A DNA stretch of 64,000 nucleotides from Rufibacter hautae. GTDB lineage: Bacteria; Bacteroidota; Bacteroidia; Cytophagales; Hymenobacteraceae. Under the pieces are notes generated by a model. That model made no database searches and was not told where the DNA came from. It worked only from the letters and a program-made list of their open reading frames with translations. Positions 37,795 to 47,443 of the stretch are shown here, piece after piece; within the stretch, counting starts at the first letter, position 1, and each line of letters opens with the position of its first letter. The translations under genes were made by a program, and so were the position numbers. Where the stretch lies: positions 248,001-312,000 of the forward strand of contig NZ_VKKY01000002.1 of the NCBI RefSeq assembly GCF_008271695.1, given 5' to 3'.

Positions 37795-39375
37795 TTACTT
37801 TTGGGTAATGTGTATATCAATGGCTTGATGTAATATGCGGTAATGCTTGCGGGCTTGTTTTTGGATGGCTGGTTCCTGCATCAATTCACCTGCTCTTTTA
37901 AGGTAAGTAAAATAGTTCCCCCGGCTTTTCTTTGGAGACTTTGGGGAGAACTTAACAAATCTATACCTTCCAATATTGTCTTTTTCTAATTTTTGGTAAG
38001 ATTTACTGGTAACCTTTCTTTTATTGCCATGAAAGCTATAAAGCTTGAATATCCTTTTCTTAAATAGTTCTGCAGCAGCAAATGGGCTTTTTTGTTGCGA
38101 TTTACGAATGTGGCGGCCAGACCTTTTCACAGCCTCAATCATTCTTCTGTAGAATTTAGCAAGATTTGCTGACTTAACCAGTGTTCTGTGTCCATAGAAT
38201 TCAAACCCTAAGTAATTTAAGGGCAAACCTGGGTATTCTTCACCTTCAATAATTTTAATACTGGTTACTAGGGAATTATTATCTTTATCAGAGCCACATT
38301 TAAAGATAAATTTTTCTGTTTTGTCTTTAGATAGTTCTACTTTGAACCTTTCGAGCATCTCATTTATATATCCTTCTACTCTTTCACAATCCCTCTGTTT
38401 GCAAATAATTAGAATATCATCTGAGTACCTTCTATAAAAGCAGCCGCTTTCACTACCTAAATTTTGATAAACTAATTTATCGAATTCTAATAGATATAAA
38501 TTAGCTAAAACTGCGCTGATAGGCAAGCCTTGTGGAATTCCTCTAAGCTGTTTCTGTACATTCCGGAAAGGGTTTTTATAAACAAGTAATTCTTTGCTTT
38601 CTATTTTTTCACGTAACTCTTTTGGCGATTCAAAAAATGCCTGAACTCCTTTGCTCCGTAGCTCAGCTAATTTTTTTTCATCAAAACCTGATTTTCTGCT
38701 TTTTTTACAGGGGTAGGCTCGCAGGTCATCAAGTAACACATAAGAAAAATTTGTGGCTGCTTTAAAAACGTTGTAATGATCAGGAGGTAGAGTATTCTTT
38801 CCTAATAAGTTATACCAAGCTCTTTTAAGGACCTTATGATCTAGACTGCTGAAGAAGCTTTTCAAATCAAAGGTTAGCACTTGACAATCACCCGTGAAAG
38901 CAGTGGCTTTTATCTGCTCAAAGGCTTCATGGGCAAAATGTATTGTACTCTTATTGTATCCCTCCTGATTATGCTCTATTTTTCTATAAGCGGTTATGCA
39001 TGCTGATAGCCCAGTGGTCTTTGCCAATTCCTGTTCATATTTTTCCTGCAGTATTGATGCGTAGTATCCAAAAATCAAAGCATCTATATGGGTTGCATAA
39101 TGGAGCGGACGCTTTTTAGCAGTCTGTACAAATTTGTCCTGGTCAGTATCTTTATAGCAATGCTTTCTTGCTGCCTGTCCATTTACCTTGACCTTTTTAA
39201 ATTTCCGTTCTTTGATTATACAATGTATAAGTGGGAAAAAGGCATGCTTAGAGATGAACCTTGGATTAGTAATTTTTGATTTAATCAGAGCTCCTTCCTC
39301 AGATACATTTATTTTTTGTGTCAGGTGTAAATACCCTCTACTTTTTAACCATGTGTCTTTTTTTTCTTGTTGCAT
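37795..39375 (-). CDS. Defence-type (UG/DRT-like) reverse transcriptase
   Basis: A 526-residue reverse transcriptase. Motif A is 'LTFDLKSFFSSLDH' (D170), motif B 'RGIPQGLPISAVLANLYL' (278-295) and the catalytic YxDD motif 'YRRYSDDILIIC' (YSDD 317-320), followed by a thumb-like region with 'LPLNYLGFEFYG'. There is no maturase or HNH domain of group II introns, and I see no retron NAxxH or VTG signature. The N-terminal block ('LKSRGYLHL...HAFFPLIH...KRPLHYATHIDA') and the location between a restriction operon and helicase genes suggest the 'unknown group' or DRT antiviral enzymes, several of which copy an adjacent structured RNA. I cannot assign the subclass; DRT2-like is one possibility. Confidence 0.8.
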   Translation of the reverse strand: MQQEKKDTWLKSRGYLHLTQKINVSEEGALIKSKITNPRFISKHAFFPLIHCIIKERKFKKVKVNGQAARKHCYKDTDQDKFVQTAKKRPLHYATHIDALIFGYYASILQEKYEQELAKTTGLSACITAYRKIEHNQEGYNKSTIHFAHEAFEQIKATAFTGDCQVLTFDLKSFFSSLDHKVLKRAWYNLLGKNTLPPDHYNVFKAATNFSYVLLDDLRAYPCKKSRKSGFDEKKLAELRSKGVQAFFESPKELREKIESKELLVYKNPFRNVQKQLRGIPQGLPISAVLANLYLLEFDKLVYQNLGSESGCFYRRYSDDILIICKQRDCERVEGYINEMLERFKVELSKDKTEKFIFKCGSDKDNNSLVTSIKIIEGEEYPGLPLNYLGFEFYGHRTLVKSANLAKFYRRMIEAVKRSGRHIRKSQQKSPFAAAELFKKRIFKLYSFHGNKRKVTSKSYQKLEKDNIGRYRFVKFSPKSPKKSRGNYFTYLKRAGELMQEPAIQKQARKHYRILHQAIDIHITQK

Positions 39376-39830
39376 CTGATAAAGTTAACCCAAAGGCAAG
39401 TGGCGCGGAAAATTTGTATTACAAACATACCCCTAAATAAATAGGGCAAGATCGTTACCCAAGTTCTTGAGTCTCCGCTAATGTGAATTGTATAAAGAAA
39501 GTGTTAAACAAACTATATAGAAGAAAGACTATGACAATAATAACCATCCTCCTCAAGCTTGTATCAAGCTTCTTATGTTTCGCTCCTATCATGGGCGCAG
39601 AAGAATCCGTATCTTTGGTACCTGTTATTCAGGCAACCATCGAGTTTGTATCCAGCACCGTGAGTTTATTTGAAGCAAACGGAACTAATCCATAGCCTGT
39701 TTTCCGTCTGTTGAAAACAGTGGTTCAAGAGGTTGATAACACTTCTCCTCTCAAATCTTTGATCCATCAAACCAAATGTTTATAAATTTTAACCATCGCC
39801 CTTGGGTTAACATTACAAATATATTATTAT
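39376..39830 (-). ncRNA. Candidate structured RNA upstream of the reverse transcriptase
   Basis: A 455-bp spacer upstream of the RT start. It contains several inverted repeats: AAGCTTG-TAT-CAAGCTT (39555-39571), CTGTTTTC/GAAAACAG (39697-39720) and an AGAGG/CCTCT pair (about 39727-39752). A TAnnTTTG -7 motif (TATGTTTG on the minus strand, 39422-39429) sits about 47 bp before the RT start codon. Several DRT systems encode a template RNA in this position. The RNA itself, its ends and its strand are inference; the spacer also hosts the small plus-strand frame 39531-39695. Confidence 0.3.
39531..39695 (+). CDS. Small hydrophobic ORF opposite the RT leader
   Basis: A 54-codon frame, ATG at 39531 preceded by the purine-rich AGAAGAAAGACT. 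The product has a hydrophobic first half ('IITILLKLVSSFLCFAPI') and a Val/Ser-rich second half. The open frame extends back to 39471 without stops (74 codons in total). It may be a small membrane peptide. Alternatively, since it reads on the strand that would be synthesised if the RT copied a leader RNA, it may be a cDNA-encoded product of the DRT2 kind. It could also be chance; no family is recognised. Confidence 0.4.
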   Translation: MTIITILLKLVSSFLCFAPIMGAEESVSLVPVIQATIEFVSSTVSLFEANGTNP

Positions 39831-39878
39831 TTGTTAATATTGCTATTGAAGATACGTAATAGTCAAATTGATAAGGTC

Positions 39879-41129
39879 ATGAACAAATTCCCTTTTAGCC
39901 TTGGAGACATTGTTGCCATCAAAACTCATCCCTTTATTGAAGGAATGGAGAATGTTTTGATTGGTGGAGATTCTGGACTTCTTTCCCCGCTAATGGTAAT
40001 AGTAGAAGTTGTGAAGGAAAATGAAGGTATCCGGGATCAAAAAACTGGTCATCAAGTAAGAAGTGAATATAAGTGCCTATGTAAATGGTTTTCACATAAA
40101 ACTTATTCATTCGAGGAGAAATGGCTTAATGATGAGCAGTTAAAATTAGTCCAAAGGGCTAAGGACATTGTTGATGTAGAAGAGTTATACTATGGTAAGG
40201 AGATTACATTTTCAACCCATGCGCTAGAATCTAATAAAAAGAAGATTTCTACCCAATTTGAAGATATTTATTTTAGTGATAACTCGACTAAACATGCCTT
40301 GAAAAATAACGTTACGATAAATCCATTGCTTAGCTACCAGCCTCCAGTTATGCAGGTCTGCTGTGTAAAACAGAATGAAATTAAGGAGCCGTTGTTTGAT
40401 AGGAAAAAGGGACATGAAATAAGGAAAGTTTCTAAGATAGTAGTTAAATGTTTATGGTTTAATGCTTTATTGAATAAATTCTCTGAGGAATTCTTACCAG
40501 TAGAATCAATAACAATAATTAATTATACTGCAACTTTAGCAATCAAATTAAAACAAATAAAGGAAGCTATTGAAGAGAATAAATTCCTAAGGTTTAGCCG
40601 AAAAGGGAAAAAATCTACAATTGTAAAACCAAAATCATTTATTTATGATGGCGGTTACTATAAGTTGCGGGGATTTGATTATTTTCTTAATAGGTTTGGT
40701 ACTTTTGAAGTAAATGATCTCCTGAATTTAGAGACATTACATTCTCCATTTGTTGAAAAAGCTCCGAATTTCAATTTGTTATCTTTGGAGACTGATTTAA
40801 CTGAAGATTTATTTAATAATAAAATTTTTGATTCTATTTTAGATATCATTAATAAAGCGAAAAGCTTAGATCAATATGTAAGGATACATTACAAGAATAG
40901 ACAAGATAAGTTCTCTACCAGAACTTTAAAAGCTAATAACCTTTATACTAGTTCAAATAGAAAGTTAATTTTTATTGACGCTTTCTGTCAATCCAAAGAA
41001 GAAGAAAGAACTTTTAGGGTAGATCGCATTCAGCAAGCAGAAATTTTAAATCTTAAGATATCTGAAGTGGGTACACCTGATGATTTGCAAACAGGCAGTT
41101 CCTCACAACCAGTACCTTCTCCGTTATAA
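39879..41129 (+). CDS. Double WYL-like domain protein
   Basis: I choose the ATG at 39879 (416 residues), preceded by ATAAGG; the upstream TTG extension is less likely. Residues about 1-90 start 'FPFSLGDIVAIKTHPF' and resemble a KOW/Tudor-like beta barrel ('YKCLCKWFSHKTYSFEEKWL'). Two WYL-like domains seem to follow, at about 220-290 ('AIEENKFLRFSRKGKK...VKPKSFIY...GFDYF') and 325-395 ('VRIHYKNRQDKFSTRTLKA...FCQSKEEERTFRVDRI'). WYL domains bind nucleic acids or nucleotides and often regulate defence genes. No HTH is visible. It converges on the RecQ-UvrD fusion gene with 66 bp between the stop codons, and is AT-rich. Function inferred only. Confidence 0.6.
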   Translation: MNKFPFSLGDIVAIKTHPFIEGMENVLIGGDSGLLSPLMVIVEVVKENEGIRDQKTGHQVRSEYKCLCKWFSHKTYSFEEKWLNDEQLKLVQRAKDIVDVEELYYGKEITFSTHALESNKKKISTQFEDIYFSDNSTKHALKNNVTINPLLSYQPPVMQVCCVKQNEIKEPLFDRKKGHEIRKVSKIVVKCLWFNALLNKFSEEFLPVESITIINYTATLAIKLKQIKEAIEENKFLRFSRKGKKSTIVKPKSFIYDGGYYKLRGFDYFLNRFGTFEVNDLLNLETLHSPFVEKAPNFNLLSLETDLTEDLFNNKIFDSILDIINKAKSLDQYVRIHYKNRQDKFSTRTLKANNLYTSSNRKLIFIDAFCQSKEEERTFRVDRIQQAEILNLKISEVGTPDDLQTGSSSQPVPSPL

Positions 41130-41195
41130 TAAATGGATAATTGTAAGTAATGGTGGCTTTCAAACAAGCTTATGCGAGGGCATAACTTTTAGACT

Positions 41196-44100
41196 TTAAG
41201 ATATATAATTATCAATTATTGCAGATTTGTCACTTTGCCAAAATAATCTTGGCAAAACAATCCGATATTCTTTCCTCTCATCCTCACAGTACCAAACTAC
41301 TATATGGGCTATTACAGCCTTGTGCAATTTATAACCTTGTTGCCGTAGCTTTTCTATCCGCTCTTTAAACTTAACTGAATAAGCTACTACCTGTTCACCT
41401 GTATATAATACTTCCGCTAAAGACATCAACCCAACGCTGTAGTCAAGAGGTATGCGCAATTCATTACCGGATCTCAAAGGTTTTATAGCTGAGATACTAG
41501 TTGGCCTTTTAAAGAAGCTCAGCCATACATCCTTCATCCCTAATTCTAATTGCAAGTCAGAAGGGGATGGGTAAATGGTATGATCTGCTACTTTGCTCAG
41601 TTCTGGAACAAATATATTGTCAAAATATGGCTGATCAGTGTGAATGTAAAGGTTCTTTTTTGCTCGGGTAATGGCTACATAAATGACTCGTTTGCAGGCT
41701 TCGTCATGTAGCGGGAAATTGCGGAGCATTATAAATACATGATCAAACTCTTTCCCTTTAGCCTTATGCATGGTAGAAACAAGCACTGTATTTTGCTCCG
41801 GGAAAACGAAGTCCTCGGTTCTCGCTTCTTGCAAGAATACTAGCCAATCAGACCAAAAGGTTCTTCCTCCAAAGTTTCGTTCAAATTCTGTGATAACATC
41901 AATGGCTAACGTTAAATTAACTGAATTTGCAAATTCTTTAGCAATCCTGTTTTTGCTTTTATACCAGTCTTCTTTTGCTATATACCCTAAATCTGAACTT
42001 ATTTTGTCATGAATATACCAGCTAAAACATTTTATTTCCAGTAACTGCCGAAGCGAAAACCCATCCTGAGCCATGATAAGGCGGCTTGGGACATCATTTT
42101 GGAGTAGCAGGTTTTGCACCAGTAAAGCTTCTTCATTTGTATGTGTCAGCACGGCTGTAGTCCCTGAAAGTCTTTGCTTCATGACATCCTGCACCAAGGG
42201 ATGTATCAAGTCTGAAGCAGGTAGATAGCGGATTAGGCAAATAGAGCCATAAGTTTGGTTTTGTGCCACCAAGGGCAAACCGGCTTTTAACCTGTCGGAT
42301 TTGAATAGCCGAAGAAATTGGTTAGAGAATTCTACCAAATTATAGCAAGCCCGATAGTTGATGCTGAAAAGATACTTTGTTGCTTTCTGGTCTCTCTCAA
42401 AGTCCCGCATAAAGGCTATGGAAGATCCCCTGAACTCATAGATGTTTTGATCATCATCCCCAACCACGATTACTCTCACTTCATCCGCTAACTCAATTAT
42501 CTTGTTCAGGAAATCGTACTCTTGCTGGCTTATATCTTGGTACTCATCAACTACAATGACGCTTTTACATTTTAGTCTATCACTTGGTATATCATCATTA
42601 GCCAAGCTTTCAGTAGCCTGCTTTATAACATTGTCAGATTTCTTTAAATCACCTACACGGCCTAAAAGCTGAAAAGCAAAACCGTGGTAAGTATATATAT
42701 CAATGTGATAGGCAGATTTACCAATCAATTTATGCAGCCTTTCTTTGAACTCTGTAGCGGCGGGCCGTGAGAAGGTTAACATTAGAAATTGCTCAGGCTT
42801 AATATCTTCCATCATCAACAAGGCTGCGACCTTGTGCACAAGTACACGAGTCTTACCACTCCCAGGACCAGCACCAACTAGAATGTTAAGGCTTTTATTA
42901 TCCTTAATTACCTGTGTCTGGTCTGATGAAAGGGCTCCAAAAATTTCACGGTACTTCTTTTCTGTAATGGGTTGTTTAAGCTTCCCTTTCTCATGCCGGA
43001 AATGACGTTGAACAAAGGCTTCGTACCCTAAGTTGAAGTAATCATTAACAAAACCCAAAGCTTCAATGTGGTTGCGGAGTTGCTTTTTTGCATATTCTCC
43101 AATGATATGTATCTGCTCTACCTTTTTCTCATAGTGTCGCTCTAGCTTTTTGTAGTCTTCGTTAGTGTATTGCTTTCGGGTATCCTCTATTAGCCTTTCT
43201 ATGGACATAGGGTTGTAAAGCACAAACAAACCACCTTCTAGTTTTATAGAACCTATAGTATGTAAGTAAAGAAGGTCTGCCTCATACTCTGTAAGTGAAG
43301 CTTTAGCCAAGGTTATATTTTTAACCTCTACCTGCTTTTTCATTTCCACCATTGAAAACTCAAGAGCAGCATCTTCCTGCTTTTTTCTATTGGCAATCTC
43401 AAGAACATTCTGTTCACATAACCATTTTACTACATCCGTCGCCCGGGTGAGACGGTCATCGATTGCCTTTTTTATTTCTTGTTTATCTTTGCGAAAGCCA
43501 ATACGGTAGAGTAGGGTATGGGCATCAATACGTTCTTTTTTAATGTAATGCTTATGTTCCCAAAATTGCAACAGGTTTCTTATTGCCTCAATGGAGCTTC
43601 CATTACATCTTTTTTCAATGAGTTTTTCGTTTAGATCCCGCAGATGAGTCTGTAAGACAGTCGGAGCTTCTTCTGAGGGTGCTAATATATCCAGTAGGGC
43701 CTTTTCAATTATAGCATAACGTTGGAAGCAGCGTTCAGAATTCTTTTCGCTTCTTGTCGGATTTATTAAAGCTGTTAAGTCTTTGGTATCTCCAAGTAGG
43801 CCAAGCTCTTTGAAGTGCAGAAGAATATTTACAACATTTTCTTTTTCAATACCTAAATGATCAGAAAGGGTATCTACCAGTGTGTCTTCACGTGAAATCA
43901 GGTACTGGAATATGCGGATAGCCTGTTGAAGCTGATCGCCCGGAAATTTATCTGGGTTAGCATTGATAACCTTGTTAGCGGCCTCTACATTACGTACCAG
44001 TATACTTTGGGCAAAAATCCTTGGGGAGTTCATTTCCCTTTTAAGGTAACCCACATCTTCTAGAGCGGCTATGGCTGCCTTAACCTGAGTTTCCAGGTTC

Positions 44101-46073
44101 ATAATGTCTGTATCCCAGCCAGCTTGCTTGGCCAGCTCTAATGCAGACTTTGTGAATTTAAGCCGCTTAAAGTCTTTAACAGCTTTCCAAATTTGGCCAA
44201 CTTCTTTTTTTGATAGCTTCGTCTGGTTTAGAAGAGCAAAATGGTCATTCAGGTCGTTTTCATCAAAGAGTAAATGACAGTTAGCTTCCATGGAGGGGTT
44301 TCTTCCTGCGCGCCCTGCCTCTTGTATATAATTTTCAAGAGAGTCAGAAATATCATAGTGTACTACAAGCTTTACATTTTCCTTATCCACACCCATTCCG
44401 AACGCTGAGGTCGCCACAATCACATTGGTTTCGCCTGCCATGAAGCTGTCCTGAATTCTAATCTTCAAGTCAGACTCCATTCTGCCATGGAATGCAGCGG
44501 CTTTAATGTTTGCCTTTTTTAACTCTTCAGCAACATATTCGGCAGTCTTGGTTCTGCTCACATATACAATTGCCGGTTCAATGGTATGCTCTAGCAAGTC
44601 TTTCAGTTGCTGCAATTTTGCTTCCTTCCCCTCTGTCTTTGAAGCATTGTAGGTAAGGTTAGTGCGGGAAGCAGTTGTTTGATATAAGTTTAGATCTAAG
44701 TCGGCCTCTTCTTTGAAATAAGTGATTATATCTTGTACTACCTCTGGCTTTGCAGTTGCGGTGAAGCAGGAAACGGGAATAGGTTGTTGCAGGTTTTTAG
44801 CCAAGGTAAGCTCTTTCAAGAAGCGACCTACATAAAGATAATCCACTCTGAAATCTTGCCCCCATGAGGAAAAGCAGTGCGCTTCGTCAATCACAAAGCG
44901 CTCAATTTGCCTACCCTGCAAAAGCTTATAAATAGTGTTTGAACGAAGAGATTCAGGAGAAATATATAAGAGGTTAGCCCCTCCATCCTGAACCCTTTGA
45001 ATGGCATCGGCCCGCTCCAATGGGGAAAGTAGCCCATTGATTGCAATGGCGGTAGTTATATCAAAACGGTTCCGGAGCACATCTACCTGGTCTTTCATAA
45101 GAGCCTGTAGTGGAGAAATAACCACTGTTAGAGCACGGTTTGCCTCACCTTTCATTAGCGCTGGCAATTGGAACGTAAGAGATTTGCCACCGCCAGTAGG
45201 GAAAATGGCCAGCAAAGATTCTCCCTTTAAACCTGCTTCCACTACCTGTTGCTGCAATGGGGTTTGTTCGGTAGGAGTAAACTTTCGGAAACCTTCATAC
45301 CCAAAGTATTTTCTAAGCCCTGCCACAGGTGATAGAAAGCTTTCGCAGTAGTTGCAGGCAAATTGGTGGCAAGATGTACCCCTTAGCAGTTGCAACACGT
45401 TCACAATCTCCGGGAAACGGTGCAATAACCACGGAGGTATGATGGAACCTTGATCTGGGGCATTAAGAAGTACTAGGGCGTATGCAAGTGGTACACGCTG
45501 CTCATGAATTAGGGGGTACAAGCTTACAGTAGAACAGATTCTATTATAAAAGAATGACTTAATATTGTCCTCTAAAGAATCTATTACCACCTCAGGCATA
45601 CTTTCCTCCAACAAATTAAAGAATGCACTAAAGGCCTTTTCTCTGCAAAGAAGATTATATAGAATCTTTTTGAGTGTTGGAGGTAGGCTGTAATAGGCGA
45701 GGATACAGTCCTCTAAAAGGTCAGCTGCTATTTTTGAATCCTCTACAGGATTGTTAAAATAATCACTTACTAATCGATAATCTTTAATTAATCGGTGATA
45801 AGGCCGATCAGGAAAGAAGAGTGGCGAAAGGTAAAGAGTGTCAATAACGGGTTTCTCAAGAAGACTTATGGACGCTCCTGCTGATGTCAAATAAGGGAGA
45901 TCATGGGCCAAAATATTATGGCCACAAAGAAATTGTGAGTCCTCTTGAAATTTTTCAAAATCGTTTATGGAGGTTCCATGCCATGAATTTCCTTTAAGCC
46001 AAACACCAATGCTCTGAATTCTTTGTTTAGGCGAAGTACTAACTTCTAAGTCAAAAAAGGCAATATGCTCCAT
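41196..46073 (-). CDS. Exonuclease-RecQ-UvrD fusion helicase
   Basis: A 1625-residue protein with three enzymatic parts. Residues 1-125 look like a DEDD 3'-5' exonuclease: 'FFDLEV' (D8, E10), 'CGHNILAHDLPYL' (50-62) and 'NNPVEDSKIAADLLED'. A RecQ-type SF2 helicase spans about 265-620: Walker A 'FPTGGGKSLTF' (291-301), 'VIDEAHCFSSWGQDFR' (394-409) and 'QEAGRAGRNP' (584-593). The C-terminal half is an SF1 UvrD/Rep helicase: 'VGAGPGSGKTRVL' (about 1064-1076), 'VVDEYQDIS' (about 1174), 'VVGDDDQNIYEFRGS', 'STMHKAKGKEFDHVF' and 'VAITRAKKNLYI'. Cysteines 'CHQFACNYC' (235-243) may bind zinc. Two opposing helicase types with a nuclease suggest processing of branched or foreign DNA. It sits alone on its strand. 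Confidence 0.88.
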   Translation of the reverse strand: MEHIAFFDLEVSTSPKQRIQSIGVWLKGNSWHGTSINDFEKFQEDSQFLCGHNILAHDLPYLTSAGASISLLEKPVIDTLYLSPLFFPDRPYHRLIKDYRLVSDYFNNPVEDSKIAADLLEDCILAYYSLPPTLKKILYNLLCREKAFSAFFNLLEESMPEVVIDSLEDNIKSFFYNRICSTVSLYPLIHEQRVPLAYALVLLNAPDQGSIIPPWLLHRFPEIVNVLQLLRGTSCHQFACNYCESFLSPVAGLRKYFGYEGFRKFTPTEQTPLQQQVVEAGLKGESLLAIFPTGGGKSLTFQLPALMKGEANRALTVVISPLQALMKDQVDVLRNRFDITTAIAINGLLSPLERADAIQRVQDGGANLLYISPESLRSNTIYKLLQGRQIERFVIDEAHCFSSWGQDFRVDYLYVGRFLKELTLAKNLQQPIPVSCFTATAKPEVVQDIITYFKEEADLDLNLYQTTASRTNLTYNASKTEGKEAKLQQLKDLLEHTIEPAIVYVSRTKTAEYVAEELKKANIKAAAFHGRMESDLKIRIQDSFMAGETNVIVATSAFGMGVDKENVKLVVHYDISDSLENYIQEAGRAGRNPSMEANCHLLFDENDLNDHFALLNQTKLSKKEVGQIWKAVKDFKRLKFTKSALELAKQAGWDTDIMNLETQVKAAIAALEDVGYLKREMNSPRIFAQSILVRNVEAANKVINANPDKFPGDQLQQAIRIFQYLISREDTLVDTLSDHLGIEKENVVNILLHFKELGLLGDTKDLTALINPTRSEKNSERCFQRYAIIEKALLDILAPSEEAPTVLQTHLRDLNEKLIEKRCNGSSIEAIRNLLQFWEHKHYIKKERIDAHTLLYRIGFRKDKQEIKKAIDDRLTRATDVVKWLCEQNVLEIANRKKQEDAALEFSMVEMKKQVEVKNITLAKASLTEYEADLLYLHTIGSIKLEGGLFVLYNPMSIERLIEDTRKQYTNEDYKKLERHYEKKVEQIHIIGEYAKKQLRNHIEALGFVNDYFNLGYEAFVQRHFRHEKGKLKQPITEKKYREIFGALSSDQTQVIKDNKSLNILVGAGPGSGKTRVLVHKVAALLMMEDIKPEQFLMLTFSRPAATEFKERLHKLIGKSAYHIDIYTYHGFAFQLLGRVGDLKKSDNVIKQATESLANDDIPSDRLKCKSVIVVDEYQDISQQEYDFLNKIIELADEVRVIVVGDDDQNIYEFRGSSIAFMRDFERDQKATKYLFSINYRACYNLVEFSNQFLRLFKSDRLKAGLPLVAQNQTYGSICLIRYLPASDLIHPLVQDVMKQRLSGTTAVLTHTNEEALLVQNLLLQNDVPSRLIMAQDGFSLRQLLEIKCFSWYIHDKISSDLGYIAKEDWYKSKNRIAKEFANSVNLTLAIDVITEFERNFGGRTFWSDWLVFLQEARTEDFVFPEQNTVLVSTMHKAKGKEFDHVFIMLRNFPLHDEACKRVIYVAITRAKKNLYIHTDQPYFDNIFVPELSKVADHTIYPSPSDLQLELGMKDVWLSFFKRPTSISAIKPLRSGNELRIPLDYSVGLMSLAEVLYTGEQVVAYSVKFKERIEKLRQQGYKLHKAVIAHIVVWYCEDERKEYRIVLPRLFWQSDKSAIIDNYIS

Positions 46074-46756
46074 TTAATTAAGGCATCGAAACTTTATTTT
46101 GCTAATTTATTAAATAAAGGTTTTGGATTCTAATATATCTATTGATTATGATTCACTTTAAGGTTCTATGACAATTAGGGTCATAAGCCAGAATGGTAGC
46201 AAGTTTGTTAGACCCTTTATTTTTCCCTTAGCTAGGACTTTCTTAAAATTATCATCAAAGTAAGTTAGCCAAAAGCACACCATCCATATTGTGTTAGTGT
46301 ATAATCGGCTATTATTGTAAATTTTTTATCAGCTAAATCTATTGTTATTTTGCGTCTAACAAAGATCATGCTTTCTGTTTTATGTGAAGATTTTAAAGGG
46401 TGAATAATATTAATTATCTGTTCAGATATATCTGAGATATGAGCATGATTATATTCAAAATGAGTAATTTTGAAAATTTTATTATTATAATTAAAATAAG
46501 TATTCCTGCTTGGGGCTGTGCATTTTTTATTTTCTGCAGGATATATTAGTTTTTTTTAATATATTGTAAATCGTAACATGCTGGGCTGTTACTTTATGGA
46601 CTGTAAATTTATAAGTTTAGCTATCTATAAGGCAGATACGTTTTCAGCTTTATAGATTTATTGTTTACTAGATCACAGTCTGTATGTAATATTTTGTACT
46701 AGGCAAATATGTCATTAAAATAAATAGTAGGCGTCTTTTTTTTGTTATCATAATTA
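46074..46756. other. AT-rich gene-free region
   Basis: About 680 bp between the start of the helicase fusion and the HsdR remnant. It is strongly AT-rich with several T runs. It should contain the helicase promoter, but no complete consensus pair stands out and no protein remnant is visible. Confidence 0.4.
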
Positions 46757-47269
46757 TGGAATTTTGATAACAGGCTCGAAGACATTTTCAACAACCCTGA
46801 CCCGAAGAATGCCAAGAAGCTAGAAAAGATTCTGATCAAGCGGCTTAAAAAGCAAGAAGGCAACCCCAATTTTAAGAAGATCAGTGAAACGCTGGAAGAT
46901 CTTCGGGATAGAGCTGAAAAAGGGTTGATCACCTCTATAGAATTTGTGAAAGAACTCTGCAAACTCGTCAAGGAAACCCTGCAGGCCGTGAAAGAAGTAG
47001 CAGAGGAAATACAGGATAAAACTCCTAAAGCAGCCCTAACCGAATTGTTTCTGGAACTAAAGACGGAACAAACTCCGGCAGTGGTTGAACGCATTGTGAC
47101 CGATATAGACGCTATTGTACGGGTAGTAAGCTTTCCTGGCTGGCAAAAGAGTGTTGCCGGTGAAAGGGAGGTGCAAAAATCTCTCCGGCAAGCTTTATTA
47201 AAATACCAGCTTCATAAAGACCAGGTACTGTTCGATAAGGGGTATAGTTATATCAAAGAGTATTATTAG
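46757..47269 (+). pseudogene. C-terminal remnant of a second HsdR subunit
   Basis: The frame is open from a stop at 46751-46753 to the TAG/TAA-type stop at 47267-47269 (about 170 codons). It encodes the C-terminal helical domain of type I R subunits: 'LEDIFNNPDPKNAKKLEKIL', 'FKKISETLEDLRDR', 'KAALTELFLELK', 'VVERIVTDIDAIVRVV', 'FPGWQKSVAGEREVQKSLRQ' and 'DKGYSYIKEYY' follow in family order. The nuclease and motor domains (about 850 residues) are absent. An internal ATG at 46925 could make a 114-residue peptide, but it has no independent role I know of. The sequence differs from the C-terminus of the intact hsdR at 28 kb, so it comes from another type I system. Confidence 0.8.
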
Positions 47270-47443
47270 GAATGAAGAGTTAACAAAGCTTGTAAGGGAA
47301 AGCAGGGAAGCACTTTGCATATTCTAATTCCAAAACTTAGGTTGCAGTGGCATAGAAACTGACGCTAAAGTTTAGTGCAATTTTTATAAAGCAAAGCTGA
47401 TTTCTGGGCATTCAGTCTTATTATTAATCGTTGCGCCGAAACC

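Noticed and set aside
37795-39375. Retron or group II intron reverse transcriptase
   Set aside because: No NAxxH or VTG retron signatures and no intron maturase or HNH domain are visible. The locus lacks intron boundary features.
41130-41195. Bidirectional terminator between the WYL-like and helicase genes
   Set aside because: No convincing stem is present in the 66-bp gap.
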